From DUSC01 sp964371125 (GTDB lineage: Bacteria; Pseudomonadota; Alphaproteobacteria; Rhizobiales; Rhizobiaceae): DNA of 16,747 bases. Of this stretch, positions 7,045-14,914 are shown one piece after another. The stretch covers positions 1 through 16,747 of the forward strand of contig CAYJMY010000109.1 of the NCBI GenBank assembly GCA_964371125.1, given 5' to 3'. Position numbers and translations under genes: made by a program. The notes under the pieces were generated by a model. That model did no database searches. It saw only the letters and a program-made list of their open reading frames with translations, and had not been told where the DNA came from. Positions within the stretch are counted from its first letter, which is position 1. Every line of letters starts with the position of its first letter.

Positions 7045-7839
7045 TCAGGGGTAGGGGAGCACGCCTTCGACTGCGCCGGCCGCGGTGACCAGCGTGTAGG
7101 GCAGGCCGCCTTCGGCCGGGCGTGACGCCGGCCGGTCGAGCAGGGCGATCGAGAAGAGCGTCTTGCCGTTTTCGTTCAGGCGTTCCGGCGTGCCGAGCGC
7201 ATACCCGCCTTCTCCGGCGAGGAAAAAGTCCACGGCGGCCGGATTCCCCGGGAAACTGGCCTCGACCACGATCCGCTCTGGCGTCGATTCGACGATCTTC
7301 ACGCCGAAGTCCGGCTGCTCCGGTTCCGGCAGGTGCGCGAACGCTGCATCGACGATCGAGGCATGCTCGGCATTCTCGGGATCGTGTGCCGGGTCGACGT
7401 CGAGCGCGCCCTGGACGGGGATGCAGATGGCTTCGCAGACGCCGAGGAAGACGTTCGCCGAAATCGGATCGGTAGGCTTCTTCAGTTTCAGCCGCACCGG
7501 CAGGGCTACCGACTTCTTGTACCCGGCCCAGGTCGCGTAGCCGTCCTCGATGCGCTGCGGCGCCGGGAAGGACAGGCTCGCGCCGGCGAGGTTGCTGCTT
7601 GCGTCGAGGTCCAGGTTGGGCGGCACCCCCACCTCGCCGGGATCTCGCCAGTAAGTCTTCCAGCCGGGCGCAAGCGCGATCTCGATCACGCCGGTCAAGG
7701 CGCCGTCATGGTCGGGCAGGCCTGTCGTCACAAGGCGTACGCGTGCTCCTTGCGCCTCCAACCACTGGCTGGACGCCGAATGGGCTGGCGACGCCAGCGT
7801 AGCCAGAAAGAGCATCGGGATCGCAAGGAGGGTTTTCAT
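7045..7839 (-). CDS. Secreted DsbD N-terminal-domain-like thiol protein
   Basis: The 264-residue product has a signal peptide (about 1-21, ending SPAHSA) and a body resembling the periplasmic N-terminal domain of DsbD/ScsB. It shows APGWKTYWRDPGEVGVPP at about 57-74 and a cysteine pair, Cys135 and Cys139, in VCEAICIPV. These are its only two cysteines. In DsbD this domain passes electrons from the membrane part to periplasmic partners such as DsbC or DsbG. Here neither the eight-helix membrane domain nor the C-terminal thioredoxin domain is present, in this gene or elsewhere in the window, so its electron source must be elsewhere. ATG 7839 gives a good signal peptide but lacks a strong Shine-Dalgarno. 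It is divergent from the YqgE gene. Confidence 0.85.
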   Translation of the reverse strand: MKTLLAIPMLFLATLASPAHSASSQWLEAQGARVRLVTTGLPDHDGALTGVIEIALAPGWKTYWRDPGEVGVPPNLDLDASSNLAGASLSFPAPQRIEDGYATWAGYKKSVALPVRLKLKKPTDPISANVFLGVCEAICIPVQGALDVDPAHDPENAEHASIVDAAFAHLPEPEQPDFGVKIVESTPERIVVEASFPGNPAAVDFFLAGEGGYALGTPERLNENGKTLFSIALLDRPASRPAEGGLPYTLVTAAGAVEGVLPYP

Positions 7840-7893
7840 GACTGTGATGTGGTCGGCTTTCTACGCTCCGGCAATGTCTTGCGGGCCATGCGG

Positions 7894-7911
7894 GTTCATT
7901 TTCGCGTGAAC
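7894..7911. promoter_or_regulatory. Inverted repeat in the divergent intergenic region
   Basis: The 144-base space between the divergent DsbD-N-like and YqgE genes (7840-7983) must hold promoters for both. It contains a perfect inverted repeat, GTTCA - 8 nt - TGAAC, which has the form of an operator for a dimeric regulator. It does not match the alphaproteobacterial LexA box, a direct repeat of GTTC with 7-nt spacing. No regulator is assigned, and a 5-bp arm can arise by chance. Confidence 0.3.
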
Positions 7912-7983
7912 GGGGACATCGCCAGTGTCGCACCGGCAGCAAGCCGCCTTTCAAGCCCACCCGAAAGCCGTTAGATTGAAATC

Positions 7984-8589
7984 ATGGATCTATTGCGGCA
8001 CAAGAAACGCTCTTCCGGTGGTTTTCTGGACGATCAGTTCCTTATCGCCATGCCCGGCATGAAGGACGATCGATTCACGCGGTCGGTCATCTACATCTGC
8101 GCCCACAGTCCCGAGGGGGCGATGGGCTTGATCATCAACCAGCCTCAACCGATGCGCTTTCCCGATCTTCTGGTTCAATTGGGCATCGTCAACGAGCAGG
8201 AAGCGATCCGTCTGCCGGCGGTTGCGCGCGACTTCCCGATCCGCAACGGAGGGCCTGTCGATCGCAGCCGCGGATTCGTGCTCCACTCCGACGACTACAC
8301 AGTCGAGTCTTCCATGCCGATTTCGGAGGAGGTCTGCCTTACCGCCACCATCGACATTCTTCGCGCCATATCGATCGGCCGTGGGCCCCGCCGTGCCCTC
8401 ATGGCGCTCGGTTACGCAGGTTGGGGCGCCGGTCAACTGGAGCAGGAAATCGCCGATAACGGCTGGCTGACCTGCGCGGCCGATCCGGACCTGCTTTTCG
8501 ACGGCGATCTCGACCGCAAATACGACCGCGTTCTCGCCACGCTGGGGATCGATCTCGCCCACCTCAGCAACAGCGCGGGTCACGCCTGA
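7984..8589 (+). CDS. YqgE/AlgH family protein (UPF0301)
   Basis: The 201-residue product matches the YqgE/AlgH family: GGFLDDQFLIAMPGM near the N-terminus, VIYICAHSPEGAMGLIINQP, RNGGPVDRSRGFVLHS, and LALGYAGWGAGQLEQEI-like residues (here MALGYAGWGAGQLE) followed by NGWLT and a YDRVLATLGID tail. The biochemical role is unknown; AlgH in Pseudomonas was named for an effect on alginate gene expression. No signal peptide or membrane helix is seen, so it is cytosolic. ATG 7984 lies behind a weak ribosome binding site. Its stop overlaps, tail to tail, the last 10 bases of the GGDEF/EAL gene on the other strand. Confidence 0.95.
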   Translation: MDLLRHKKRSSGGFLDDQFLIAMPGMKDDRFTRSVIYICAHSPEGAMGLIINQPQPMRFPDLLVQLGIVNEQEAIRLPAVARDFPIRNGGPVDRSRGFVLHSDDYTVESSMPISEEVCLTATIDILRAISIGRGPRRALMALGYAGWGAGQLEQEIADNGWLTCAADPDLLFDGDLDRKYDRVLATLGIDLAHLSNSAGHA

Positions 8590-11468
8590 GCGAGCGGGTA
8601 CTGTTCCTTCAAAAGCCTTAGCGCGGCGTCGGCTGCCATCGGCGCACCGAACATGAAGCTCTGCACATACTCGCAGCCCATCTGCCGCAGTTGCAGCGCG
8701 TCGTTCTCGTCCGAGATGCCCTCTGCGACGACCGACAAGCCGAGTTCGTGGGCCATGTTCACCATCGACTTCAGCAGTACGTCCCGCTTCGGCGAGGAGT
8801 CGTCGAGGAAGCTCTTGTCGATCTTGATCGTATCGAAGGGGAAGCGCGTCAGGTAGGCGAGCGAGGAGTATCCGGTACCGAAATCGTCGAGCGACAGGCC
8901 GATGCCGATCTGCTTGAGCTTGGCGAGCACGTGCGCGGACTGCTCCGGATTGTCCATGACCAGGGACTCCGTCAGTTCCATGCGGAAGCACCTCGGCTTG
9001 ATGTTGGAGCGGGCGATCACCGACTTGACGTCGCTGACGAGGTCGCGGCGCAGCAATTGGCGGCTGGAGAGGTTCACCGAGACCGACAGGGCAGCGTCGC
9101 CGATCTGCCGCTGCCAATTGGAGAAATCGTCGGCCGCCTTCTGCATGGCGAACAGTCCGATCTGGACAATGAGTTCGCAGCTTTCGGCTATCGGGATGAA
9201 CTCCGACGGCGGAATGGTGCCTCGGCGCGGATGCTCCCATCGGATCAGCGCCTCGAATCCCGCAATCGAACGATCCTCCATTCGGACGATGGGCTGGTAG
9301 GCGAGCGTGAACTCCTTGCGTTCGACAGCGCGGCGCAGGTCAGATTCGAGTTGCAGGCGATCGGTGCCGATCGAGCGGAAAGCCGGGCGGAACGGTTCGA
9401 TGCGGTCGCCGCCGAAGCGCTTCGCCTGTTGCATGGCGAGTTCCGCGTCCTTGACCATGTCTTCGGCCGTCATCTGCGTGTCCGTCCAGGTCAGCAGGCC
9501 GATCGAGGCGGTCAGCACGATTTCGCGCTTGGCGAAGGCGATCGGAGCCCGAATGGCCTGCTTGACGGCGTCGGCGATTGCCGCGATGCGCGCCGGTTCC
9601 TGCTCGGAGAGGATCATCATCGCGAACTGGTCGCCGGAGAAGCGCGCCAGCGCGTCGCGTGGCTTCAGCAGGCGATGCAGGCGGCGTGCGACCGTGAGCA
9701 GGATGGTGTCGCCGGCCGAGATGCCGAGTCCGTCGTTCACCTGCTTGAAGCGGTCGATGTCGATGACGAAGACCGTCGGTCGCAGCTTCTCCTCGGATCG
9801 GGCGATGGCGACCATGCCCTCAAGGCGGTTCATGAACAGTTCCCGGCTGGGCAGGCCGGTCAGATTGTCATGAACCGCGTCGTGGAGCAGCCGCTCCTCT
9901 GCCTTCTTCTGCTCGGTTACGTCGACGAGGGTGCCGACGCAGCGGATGACCTCGCCGTCGGAGCCGACGACCGGCCGTGCGCGTAGCGAGAACCAGTGGT
10001 AGTGCCCGTCCGCTCCACGAAGTCTGAAGCTCTGCGAGACCCGGCCGCGCCGATGCTCGAGCACGACGTCGAGCGTGGTGCGGAACGTGTCGCGGTCGTC
10101 GCCGTGCAGCACCGGCAGCCAGTTTCGCGCCGGACCGGTGAGGGCGTTCGGCGCCAGGCCGAGTTGCAGGCTCACGTCCGGCCGCGTGATGACGCGGTCG
10201 CGCAGCACGTCCCAGTCCCAGACGATATCGCCCGAACCGGTGATCGCCAGCGCCTGGCGTTCCATGTCGCTGAACAGACCGTGGTGCAACGCGCCGCCGG
10301 CGAAGGCGTGTTGCATGACGGTGAAGCCGATGAGCAGGATGATCAGGATGAGGCCGCCGCCCAGCGCCGGCTGGACGATGTCGTTGTCGATGATGCCAGT
10401 CACCGCCATCCACGATCCGAGGAGCCAGACCATCACCATCAGCCAGCTCGGCACGAGCATGATGGCGCGGTCGTAACCCTGGATGCCCAGGTAGACGATC
10501 AGGCCGATGCCGATCACCGCGGTCGCGGCAAACGACATCCGCGCGATCCCGGCCGCCACGGACGGATCGATGATGGCGACGCCGGCGATCAGGACGAGAC
10601 CGAGAATCCAGGCGAGCGCCCCGTAGCTGAAGTTTCCGTGCCAGCGGTTCAGGTTAAGATAGGTGAAAAGGAAGACCACGAGGGTCGCGGCGAGCGCGAT
10701 CTCGGTTCCCGCGCGCCAGACCTGCTCGCTTCCCGGCGAGATCTCGATCACCTTGTTGAGGAAGCCGAAATCGATCGAGATGTAGGCGAGCACCGCCCAG
10801 GCGAGAGCGGCAGTGGCCGGGAACATCGATGTCCCCTTGACGACGAAAAGGATCGTCAGGAACAGCGCCAACAGGCCGGCAATGCCGATCACGATGCCGC
10901 GGTAGAGCGTGTAGGAATTGATCGTGTCCTTGTAGGGCTCCGGATCCCAGAGATAGACCTGCGGCAGCCGCGGCGACGCCAGTTCGGCAACGAAGGTTAT
11001 GACAGCGCCGGGGTCCAACGTGACCAGGAACACATCTGAATCGGTACTCGCCTGCCGGTCGAGCGCAAAGCCCTCGGACGGCGTAATCGCAGCGATGCGG
11101 TTGGAGCCGAGGTCGGGCCAGAACAGGCCGGAGCGCGCGAGGCGGAAATGCGGGGCGACGATCAGCCGGTCGAGCTGCTGGTCGCTGGAGTTGGCGAGTG
11201 CGAACACCGCCCAGTCGCCCGTCGAACGCTCGTCATTCGCCTCGACTTCGATGCGCCGGACGATGCCGTCGAGACCCGGTGCCGTGGAGACCTGGAAGTT
11301 GTCGCCCTGGTCGCGATAGATCTCCACCGCGCCGGAAAGGTCTAGGGCGATGTCGTCGCGCGAGATCTTGATCGGTTCAACGGCCCATGCTGCGGCCGCG
11401 GGAAGCAATAGCGCCAGCGCCGCGAGCAGCAGCGCCAGCATCGTGCGTGTCCGGACTATGAGCGCCAA
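8580..11468 (-). CDS. Membrane 7TM-PAS-GGDEF-EAL protein, probable c-di-GMP phosphodiesterase
   Basis: The 962-residue product has, in order: a signal peptide (about 1-29), a periplasmic beta-rich sensor (30-180, like 7TMR-DISM proteins), seven or so membrane helices (190-388), a PAS domain (about 403-525), GGDEF (about 530-695) and EAL (about 700-955). The GGDEF motif reads SGDQF (611-615), so the first Gly and the Glu are replaced, and the RxxD inhibitory site is absent (KPRD). The EAL part looks complete: EALIRW at 739-744, SVNLSSRQ, ELTES, LDDFGTGYSSL, IKIDKSF and AEG. I infer that it hydrolyses c-di-GMP and that the GGDEF domain may bind GTP or be inert. The start is TTG 11468, four bases after the acetyltransferase stop; it gives the signal peptide positive charges. 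ATG 11441 is an alternative. Confidence 0.93.
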   Translation of the reverse strand: MALIVRTRTMLALLLAALALLLPAAAAWAVEPIKISRDDIALDLSGAVEIYRDQGDNFQVSTAPGLDGIVRRIEVEANDERSTGDWAVFALANSSDQQLDRLIVAPHFRLARSGLFWPDLGSNRIAAITPSEGFALDRQASTDSDVFLVTLDPGAVITFVAELASPRLPQVYLWDPEPYKDTINSYTLYRGIVIGIAGLLALFLTILFVVKGTSMFPATAALAWAVLAYISIDFGFLNKVIEISPGSEQVWRAGTEIALAATLVVFLFTYLNLNRWHGNFSYGALAWILGLVLIAGVAIIDPSVAAGIARMSFAATAVIGIGLIVYLGIQGYDRAIMLVPSWLMVMVWLLGSWMAVTGIIDNDIVQPALGGGLILIILLIGFTVMQHAFAGGALHHGLFSDMERQALAITGSGDIVWDWDVLRDRVITRPDVSLQLGLAPNALTGPARNWLPVLHGDDRDTFRTTLDVVLEHRRGRVSQSFRLRGADGHYHWFSLRARPVVGSDGEVIRCVGTLVDVTEQKKAEERLLHDAVHDNLTGLPSRELFMNRLEGMVAIARSEEKLRPTVFVIDIDRFKQVNDGLGISAGDTILLTVARRLHRLLKPRDALARFSGDQFAMMILSEQEPARIAAIADAVKQAIRAPIAFAKREIVLTASIGLLTWTDTQMTAEDMVKDAELAMQQAKRFGGDRIEPFRPAFRSIGTDRLQLESDLRRAVERKEFTLAYQPIVRMEDRSIAGFEALIRWEHPRRGTIPPSEFIPIAESCELIVQIGLFAMQKAADDFSNWQRQIGDAALSVSVNLSSRQLLRRDLVSDVKSVIARSNIKPRCFRMELTESLVMDNPEQSAHVLAKLKQIGIGLSLDDFGTGYSSLAYLTRFPFDTIKIDKSFLDDSSPKRDVLLKSMVNMAHELGLSVVAEGISDENDALQLRQMGCEYVQSFMFGAPMAADAALRLLKEQYPLAQA

Positions 11469-11472
11469 GCAA

Positions 11473-12069
11473 TCAGCCCCGCGTGGTGCCGCCTCGATGA
11501 TCGCCGGCGATCAAGGCGTAGAGGTAGTGGTCCTGCCAGCTTCCATTGATCCTGAGATAGGATCGTAGAAGTCCTTCGCGCCGGAATCCGGCTTTTTCGA
11601 GTACGCGGATCGAGCGCGCGTTTTCGGGAATACAGGCTGCCTCGATCCTGTGCAACCGCAGTGTATCGAACGCGTAGGATGCGACCAGGCCGATCGCCTC
11701 CGACATGTAGCCCTTGCCCGCATGGCGCTCACCCATCCAGTAGCCGATCTGGCCCGACTGGGAGACGCCGTGGCGGATGTGGCCGAGCGTAATCCCGCCG
11801 ACCAGGAGGCCGGTCGCGTTCTCGAAGATGAAGAAGGCGACCGCGGATCCCGTCGAGAAATCCTCCCGATATCGGCGCAGGCGCTGCCGCCACGCGGCGC
11901 GGCTCAGTTCGTCGGACGCCCAGCGTGGTTCCCACGGTTCGAGGAAGGATTGGCTGGCCTCGCGCAGCGACGCCCATTCGCGATAGTCGCTGTGGACCGG
12001 AAGGCGCAGCGACACGTTCCTGGCCCTGAGCGCCGGGCGTTCTCGGCGAAACCAGGAAAACGGGGACAT
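11473..12069 (-). CDS. GNAT acetyltransferase, RimJ/RimL type
   Basis: The 198-residue product has the GNAT fold of the RimJ/RimL N-acetyltransferases, which transfer acetyl from acetyl-CoA to N-terminal amines of ribosomal or other proteins. The N-terminal strand RNVSLRLPVHSDYREW, the beta-4 strand GQIGYWMGE, and the acetyl-CoA loop ERHAGKGYMSEAI at about 114-126 are visible. The RimJ-like C-terminal pattern HRIEAACIPENARSIRVLEKAGFRREG is also present in part (residues roughly 147-172). The substrate cannot be told from sequence. The gene lies 16 bases after the M16 peptidase and 4 bases before the GGDEF/EAL gene, so all are probably co-transcribed. Confidence 0.94.
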   Translation of the reverse strand: MSPFSWFRRERPALRARNVSLRLPVHSDYREWASLREASQSFLEPWEPRWASDELSRAAWRQRLRRYREDFSTGSAVAFFIFENATGLLVGGITLGHIRHGVSQSGQIGYWMGERHAGKGYMSEAIGLVASYAFDTLRLHRIEAACIPENARSIRVLEKAGFRREGLLRSYLRINGSWQDHYLYALIAGDHRGGTTRG

Positions 12070-12085
12070 CGCCGGGAAGAGGGGA

Positions 12086-13378
12086 TCAGACCGCGAGTTT
12101 CCGCACCGCTGGGCCGGTTCCCGGAAGTGCGTCGCGGATCGCCTCGTAGGCGGCGAGCGAGCCGATGGGGCCCACCGCCGCGATCGTCGGGCGTGTCGAG
12201 AACAGCCGTCCCGAAAGGTCGGTCAGGCGATCGACGGTCAGGGCGGAGAGCCTCTCGACCAGTTCCTCCTTGGGGATGGGCCGGCCGAAAAGGAGAATCT
12301 GCCGGGCAATCTGCGAGGCCCGGCTGGCCGCGCTCTCGGCAGACATGACGAGGCCGGCGCGATACTGTGCCCGGGCTCGGTCCAGTTCTTCCTGCGTGAT
12401 GTGTTCTCCGGTCTTCTGCAGTTCGCTGACGATGACGGGCACGAGTTCGGCGATGTCGCTCTGCCCCGTCGCGGCGTGGATGCCGAAGATGCCGGTATCG
12501 GAGAAACCCCAGTGGAAGGCGTAGACCGAGTAGCAGAGCCCCCGCTTCTCCCGGACTTCCTGGAAAAGTCGCGACGACATCCCCCCGCCAAGGATCATGG
12601 ACAGCACCTGCGAGGCGTAGAAATCGCGCACATGGTAGGCGCGGCCTTCGAAACCCAGCACGATCTGGGCGTCCATGAGGTCGCGGTCCTCGCGGAAATC
12701 GCCACCGACGTAGTTGGCGTATTGCGGGATGGCGCTCTCCGCCCTGGCGCGGAATCCGCCAAGTCGGTTCTCCACCTCGCGGACGATTTCGTCGTGCTTC
12801 ACGTCTCCGGTGGCGACGACGACCATGCGGTCGGCGCCGTACTGGCGCTCCATGAAGCCGTGCAACTGTTTGGAGGTGAACGACTTAACCGTATCCGGCG
12901 TCCCCAGGATCGAGCGGCCGATCGTCTGATGACGGAACGCCGTCTCGGTGAACCTGTCGAAGACGATGTCGTCCGGCGTGTCGTGGGCGGCTCCGATCTC
13001 CTGGAGGATCACGTGCTGCTCGCGTTCGAGTTCGTCCGCGTCGAACCGCGATTCGGTCAGGATGTCGGCGAGGATGTCGATCGCCAGCGGCACATTGTCG
13101 GAGAGCACGCGGGCGTAGAAGGATGTCGTCTCGACGCTCGTGGCTGCATTGATCTCGCCGCCGACGTTCTCGATCTCGGAGGCGATCTTCAAGGCGCTGC
13201 GCCGTTCGGTGCCCTTGAAGGCCATGTGCTCGAGCAGGTGGGCGAGACCGTGCTCGTCCTCATGCTCATTGCGGGAGCCGGACTTGACCCATACGCCGAG
13301 TGCAACGGATTCGAAATGGGGAAGGGTTTCGGTAGCGACTGTGAGGCCGTTCGAAAGACGGCTTACCTCAACACCCAT
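12086..13378 (-). CDS. M16 zinc metallopeptidase (mitochondrial-processing-peptidase-like)
   Basis: The 430-residue product starts MGVEVSRLSNGLTVATE and carries the inverted zinc motif HLLEH (His47, Glu50, His51), with the third ligand Glu127 in QHVILQE, 76 residues after His51 as in the family. The C-terminal half has GGGMSSRLFQEVREKRGLCYSV, the M16 Arg/Tyr substrate-binding region. These soluble enzymes, close to the beta subunit of mitochondrial processing peptidase, degrade or trim peptides; the bacterial substrate is unknown. I choose ATG 13378 rather than an in-frame codon at 13525. The longer version would run into the end of thrC and add 49 non-family residues. It lies 14 bases after the thrC stop with GGGAG upstream. 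Confidence 0.96.
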   Translation of the reverse strand: MGVEVSRLSNGLTVATETLPHFESVALGVWVKSGSRNEHEDEHGLAHLLEHMAFKGTERRSALKIASEIENVGGEINAATSVETTSFYARVLSDNVPLAIDILADILTESRFDADELEREQHVILQEIGAAHDTPDDIVFDRFTETAFRHQTIGRSILGTPDTVKSFTSKQLHGFMERQYGADRMVVVATGDVKHDEIVREVENRLGGFRARAESAIPQYANYVGGDFREDRDLMDAQIVLGFEGRAYHVRDFYASQVLSMILGGGMSSRLFQEVREKRGLCYSVYAFHWGFSDTGIFGIHAATGQSDIAELVPVIVSELQKTGEHITQEELDRARAQYRAGLVMSAESAASRASQIARQILLFGRPIPKEELVERLSALTVDRLTDLSGRLFSTRPTIAAVGPIGSLAAYEAIRDALPGTGPAVRKLAV

Positions 13379-13392
13379 ATAAAGGTCACTCC

Positions 13393-14796
13393 CTAACGCA
13401 CTGCACGCGCATGGCGGTTGATATGATCTTCTATCATTTTCAGGTCCGATGGAAGGACCGTATACCGCTCGCGGCGGGACATGAGATCGCCGAGCCACGC
13501 GGGCAGGGCTGGTGACACGCCGCATGCGGCCTCCACGGCAGCCGGGAACTTGGCCGGATGCGCGGTGGCGAGGACGACGGTCGGCGTTGCCGAAGGGGGC
13601 GTCACCGATGAAACGCAGACGGCCGTCGCCGTGTGCGGATCGAGCAGATAGCCCGTGCTTTCGAGCGTGTCACGGATCGTGGTCGCGGTTTCGTCCATGG
13701 TTGAACGCCCGGCGGAAAATTCCCGACGGATCGCGGCGAGCGTGCCGGCCTCCAGCGTGAAGGAGCCGGACTGTTTCAGTCCGTCCATGGAGCGGCGGAC
13801 GGCCGCGGCGTCTCGCCCGGACGCTTCGAAAAGGAGCCGTTCGAAATTCGAGGAAACCTGGATGTCCATCGACGGCGAGGTGGTGGCGACCACGCCGCGC
13901 GTCTCGTAGACGCCGGTCGCCAGCGTACGGGCGAGGATGTCGTTGTCATTCGTCGCGATCGTCAGTTGCTCTATCGGCAGCCCCATTCGCTTGGCGGCAT
14001 AGCCGGCGAAGATGTCGCCGAAATTGCCCGTTGGGACGGCGAAGGAGACCGGCCGGTCCGGCGCCCCCAACGAGAGTGCGGACGAGAAATAGTAGACGAT
14101 CTGGGCCATGATGCGCGCCCAGTTGATCGAATTGACGCCCGACAGCGATACGCGGTCGCGAAACGCGTGGTCGTTGAACATGTCCTTGACCAGCGCCTGG
14201 CAGTCGTCGAAATCGCCCTCGATGGCGAGTGTATGCACGTTCGCCGCGTCGGGCGTCGTCATCTGCCGTTGCTGGACCGGCGACACGCGTCCGTTGGGGA
14301 ACAGGATGAAGATGTCGGTGCGGTCGCGGCCGGCGAAGGCGTCGATCGCCGCTCCGCCGGTATCTCCAGAGGTCGCCCCGGCGATCGTCGCGCGCTGGCC
14401 ACGTTCGGATAGCACATGGTCCATGAGGCGCGCCAGGAGCTGCATGGCGACGTCTTTGAAGGCGAGGGTCGGTCCATGGAAAAGCTCCAGCACGAAGCTG
14501 TTCGTTCCGAGCTGGACGAGCGGGCAGACGGCGGCGTGCCGGAATGTCGCATAAGCCTCGCGAACGATGCGCTCGAATGCCGCCTGTCCGATCTCGCCGC
14601 CGAGAAAAGGCGACAGCAGCCTGATGGCGAGTTCGGGATAGGCAAGACCGCGAAGACCGCGGATTTCGTCGGCGGAGAGGATCGGCCACTCTTTCGGCAC
14701 GTAAAGGCCGCCGTCGCGGGCAAGCCCGGCGAGCAGGGCGTCGGAGAAACCGAGTTCCGGGGCATGGCCCCGCGTGCTGACATATCTCATCGCCAT
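13393..14796 (-). CDS. thrC: Threonine synthase
   Basis: The 467-residue product converts O-phosphohomoserine to threonine with pyridoxal phosphate. It has the family N-terminus RYVSTRG, the GPTLAFKD motif with PLP-binding Lys114, the GATSGDTG phosphate-binding stretch at about 139-146, FPNGRVSPVQQRQM, and VPTGNFGDIFAGY. ATG 14796 and ATG 14790 are both possible starts; the second gives MRYVSTRG, closer to the usual family start. It heads a minus-strand run of thrC, M16 peptidase, acetyltransferase and GGDEF/EAL gene. The promoter must lie in 14797-14914, shared with the divergent lipoprotein gene. I see no clear leader-peptide attenuator in that region. Confidence 0.97.
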   Translation of the reverse strand: MAMRYVSTRGHAPELGFSDALLAGLARDGGLYVPKEWPILSADEIRGLRGLAYPELAIRLLSPFLGGEIGQAAFERIVREAYATFRHAAVCPLVQLGTNSFVLELFHGPTLAFKDVAMQLLARLMDHVLSERGQRATIAGATSGDTGGAAIDAFAGRDRTDIFILFPNGRVSPVQQRQMTTPDAANVHTLAIEGDFDDCQALVKDMFNDHAFRDRVSLSGVNSINWARIMAQIVYYFSSALSLGAPDRPVSFAVPTGNFGDIFAGYAAKRMGLPIEQLTIATNDNDILARTLATGVYETRGVVATTSPSMDIQVSSNFERLLFEASGRDAAAVRRSMDGLKQSGSFTLEAGTLAAIRREFSAGRSTMDETATTIRDTLESTGYLLDPHTATAVCVSSVTPPSATPTVVLATAHPAKFPAAVEAACGVSPALPAWLGDLMSRRERYTVLPSDLKMIEDHINRHARAVR

Positions 14797-14855
14797 CCGT
14801 CCGCTGCGGCGCGCCGTCAGCCCCTCCAGCGCACCTGAAAATCCTGGTCCGTCAG

Positions 14856-14884
14856 TCGCTTTTTTGCCGCGCCGTTGCTATAGA
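14856..14884 (+). promoter_or_regulatory. Possible promoter for the lipoprotein gene
   Basis: In the 118-base divergent space between thrC and the lipoprotein gene, the sequence TATAGA (14879-14884, within GCTATAGAC) resembles an alphaproteobacterial -10 element. It stands about 30 bases before the start codon. The matching -35 position (14856-14861, TCGCTT) is weak. This is the only promoter-like element I could pick out here, and it is tentative. Confidence 0.25.
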
Positions 14885-14914
14885 CGGCTCACTCGTGACA
14901 GGGAAGTGCAGTTG

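Noticed and set aside
7894..7911. LexA (SOS) box
   Set aside because: The alphaproteobacterial box is a direct GTTC-N7-GTTC repeat. This site is an inverted repeat with 8-nt spacer between 5-base arms.
7990..9240. Open frame of 416 codons on the minus strand
   Set aside because: It lies antisense to YqgE and out of frame within the GGDEF/EAL gene. Both of those carry clear family motifs and this does not.
8691..9986. Open frame of 431 codons on the plus strand
   Set aside because: It is antisense to the EAL and GGDEF domains, with a biased composition and no recognisable motif.
13379..13525. N-terminal extension of the M16 peptidase by 49 residues
   Set aside because: It overlaps the end of thrC and has no family similarity. 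The conserved N-terminus begins at ATG 13378.
14889..14898. Short palindrome TCAC-TC-GTGA upstream of the lipoprotein gene
   Set aside because: Four-base arms are too short to support an operator or a stable hairpin.
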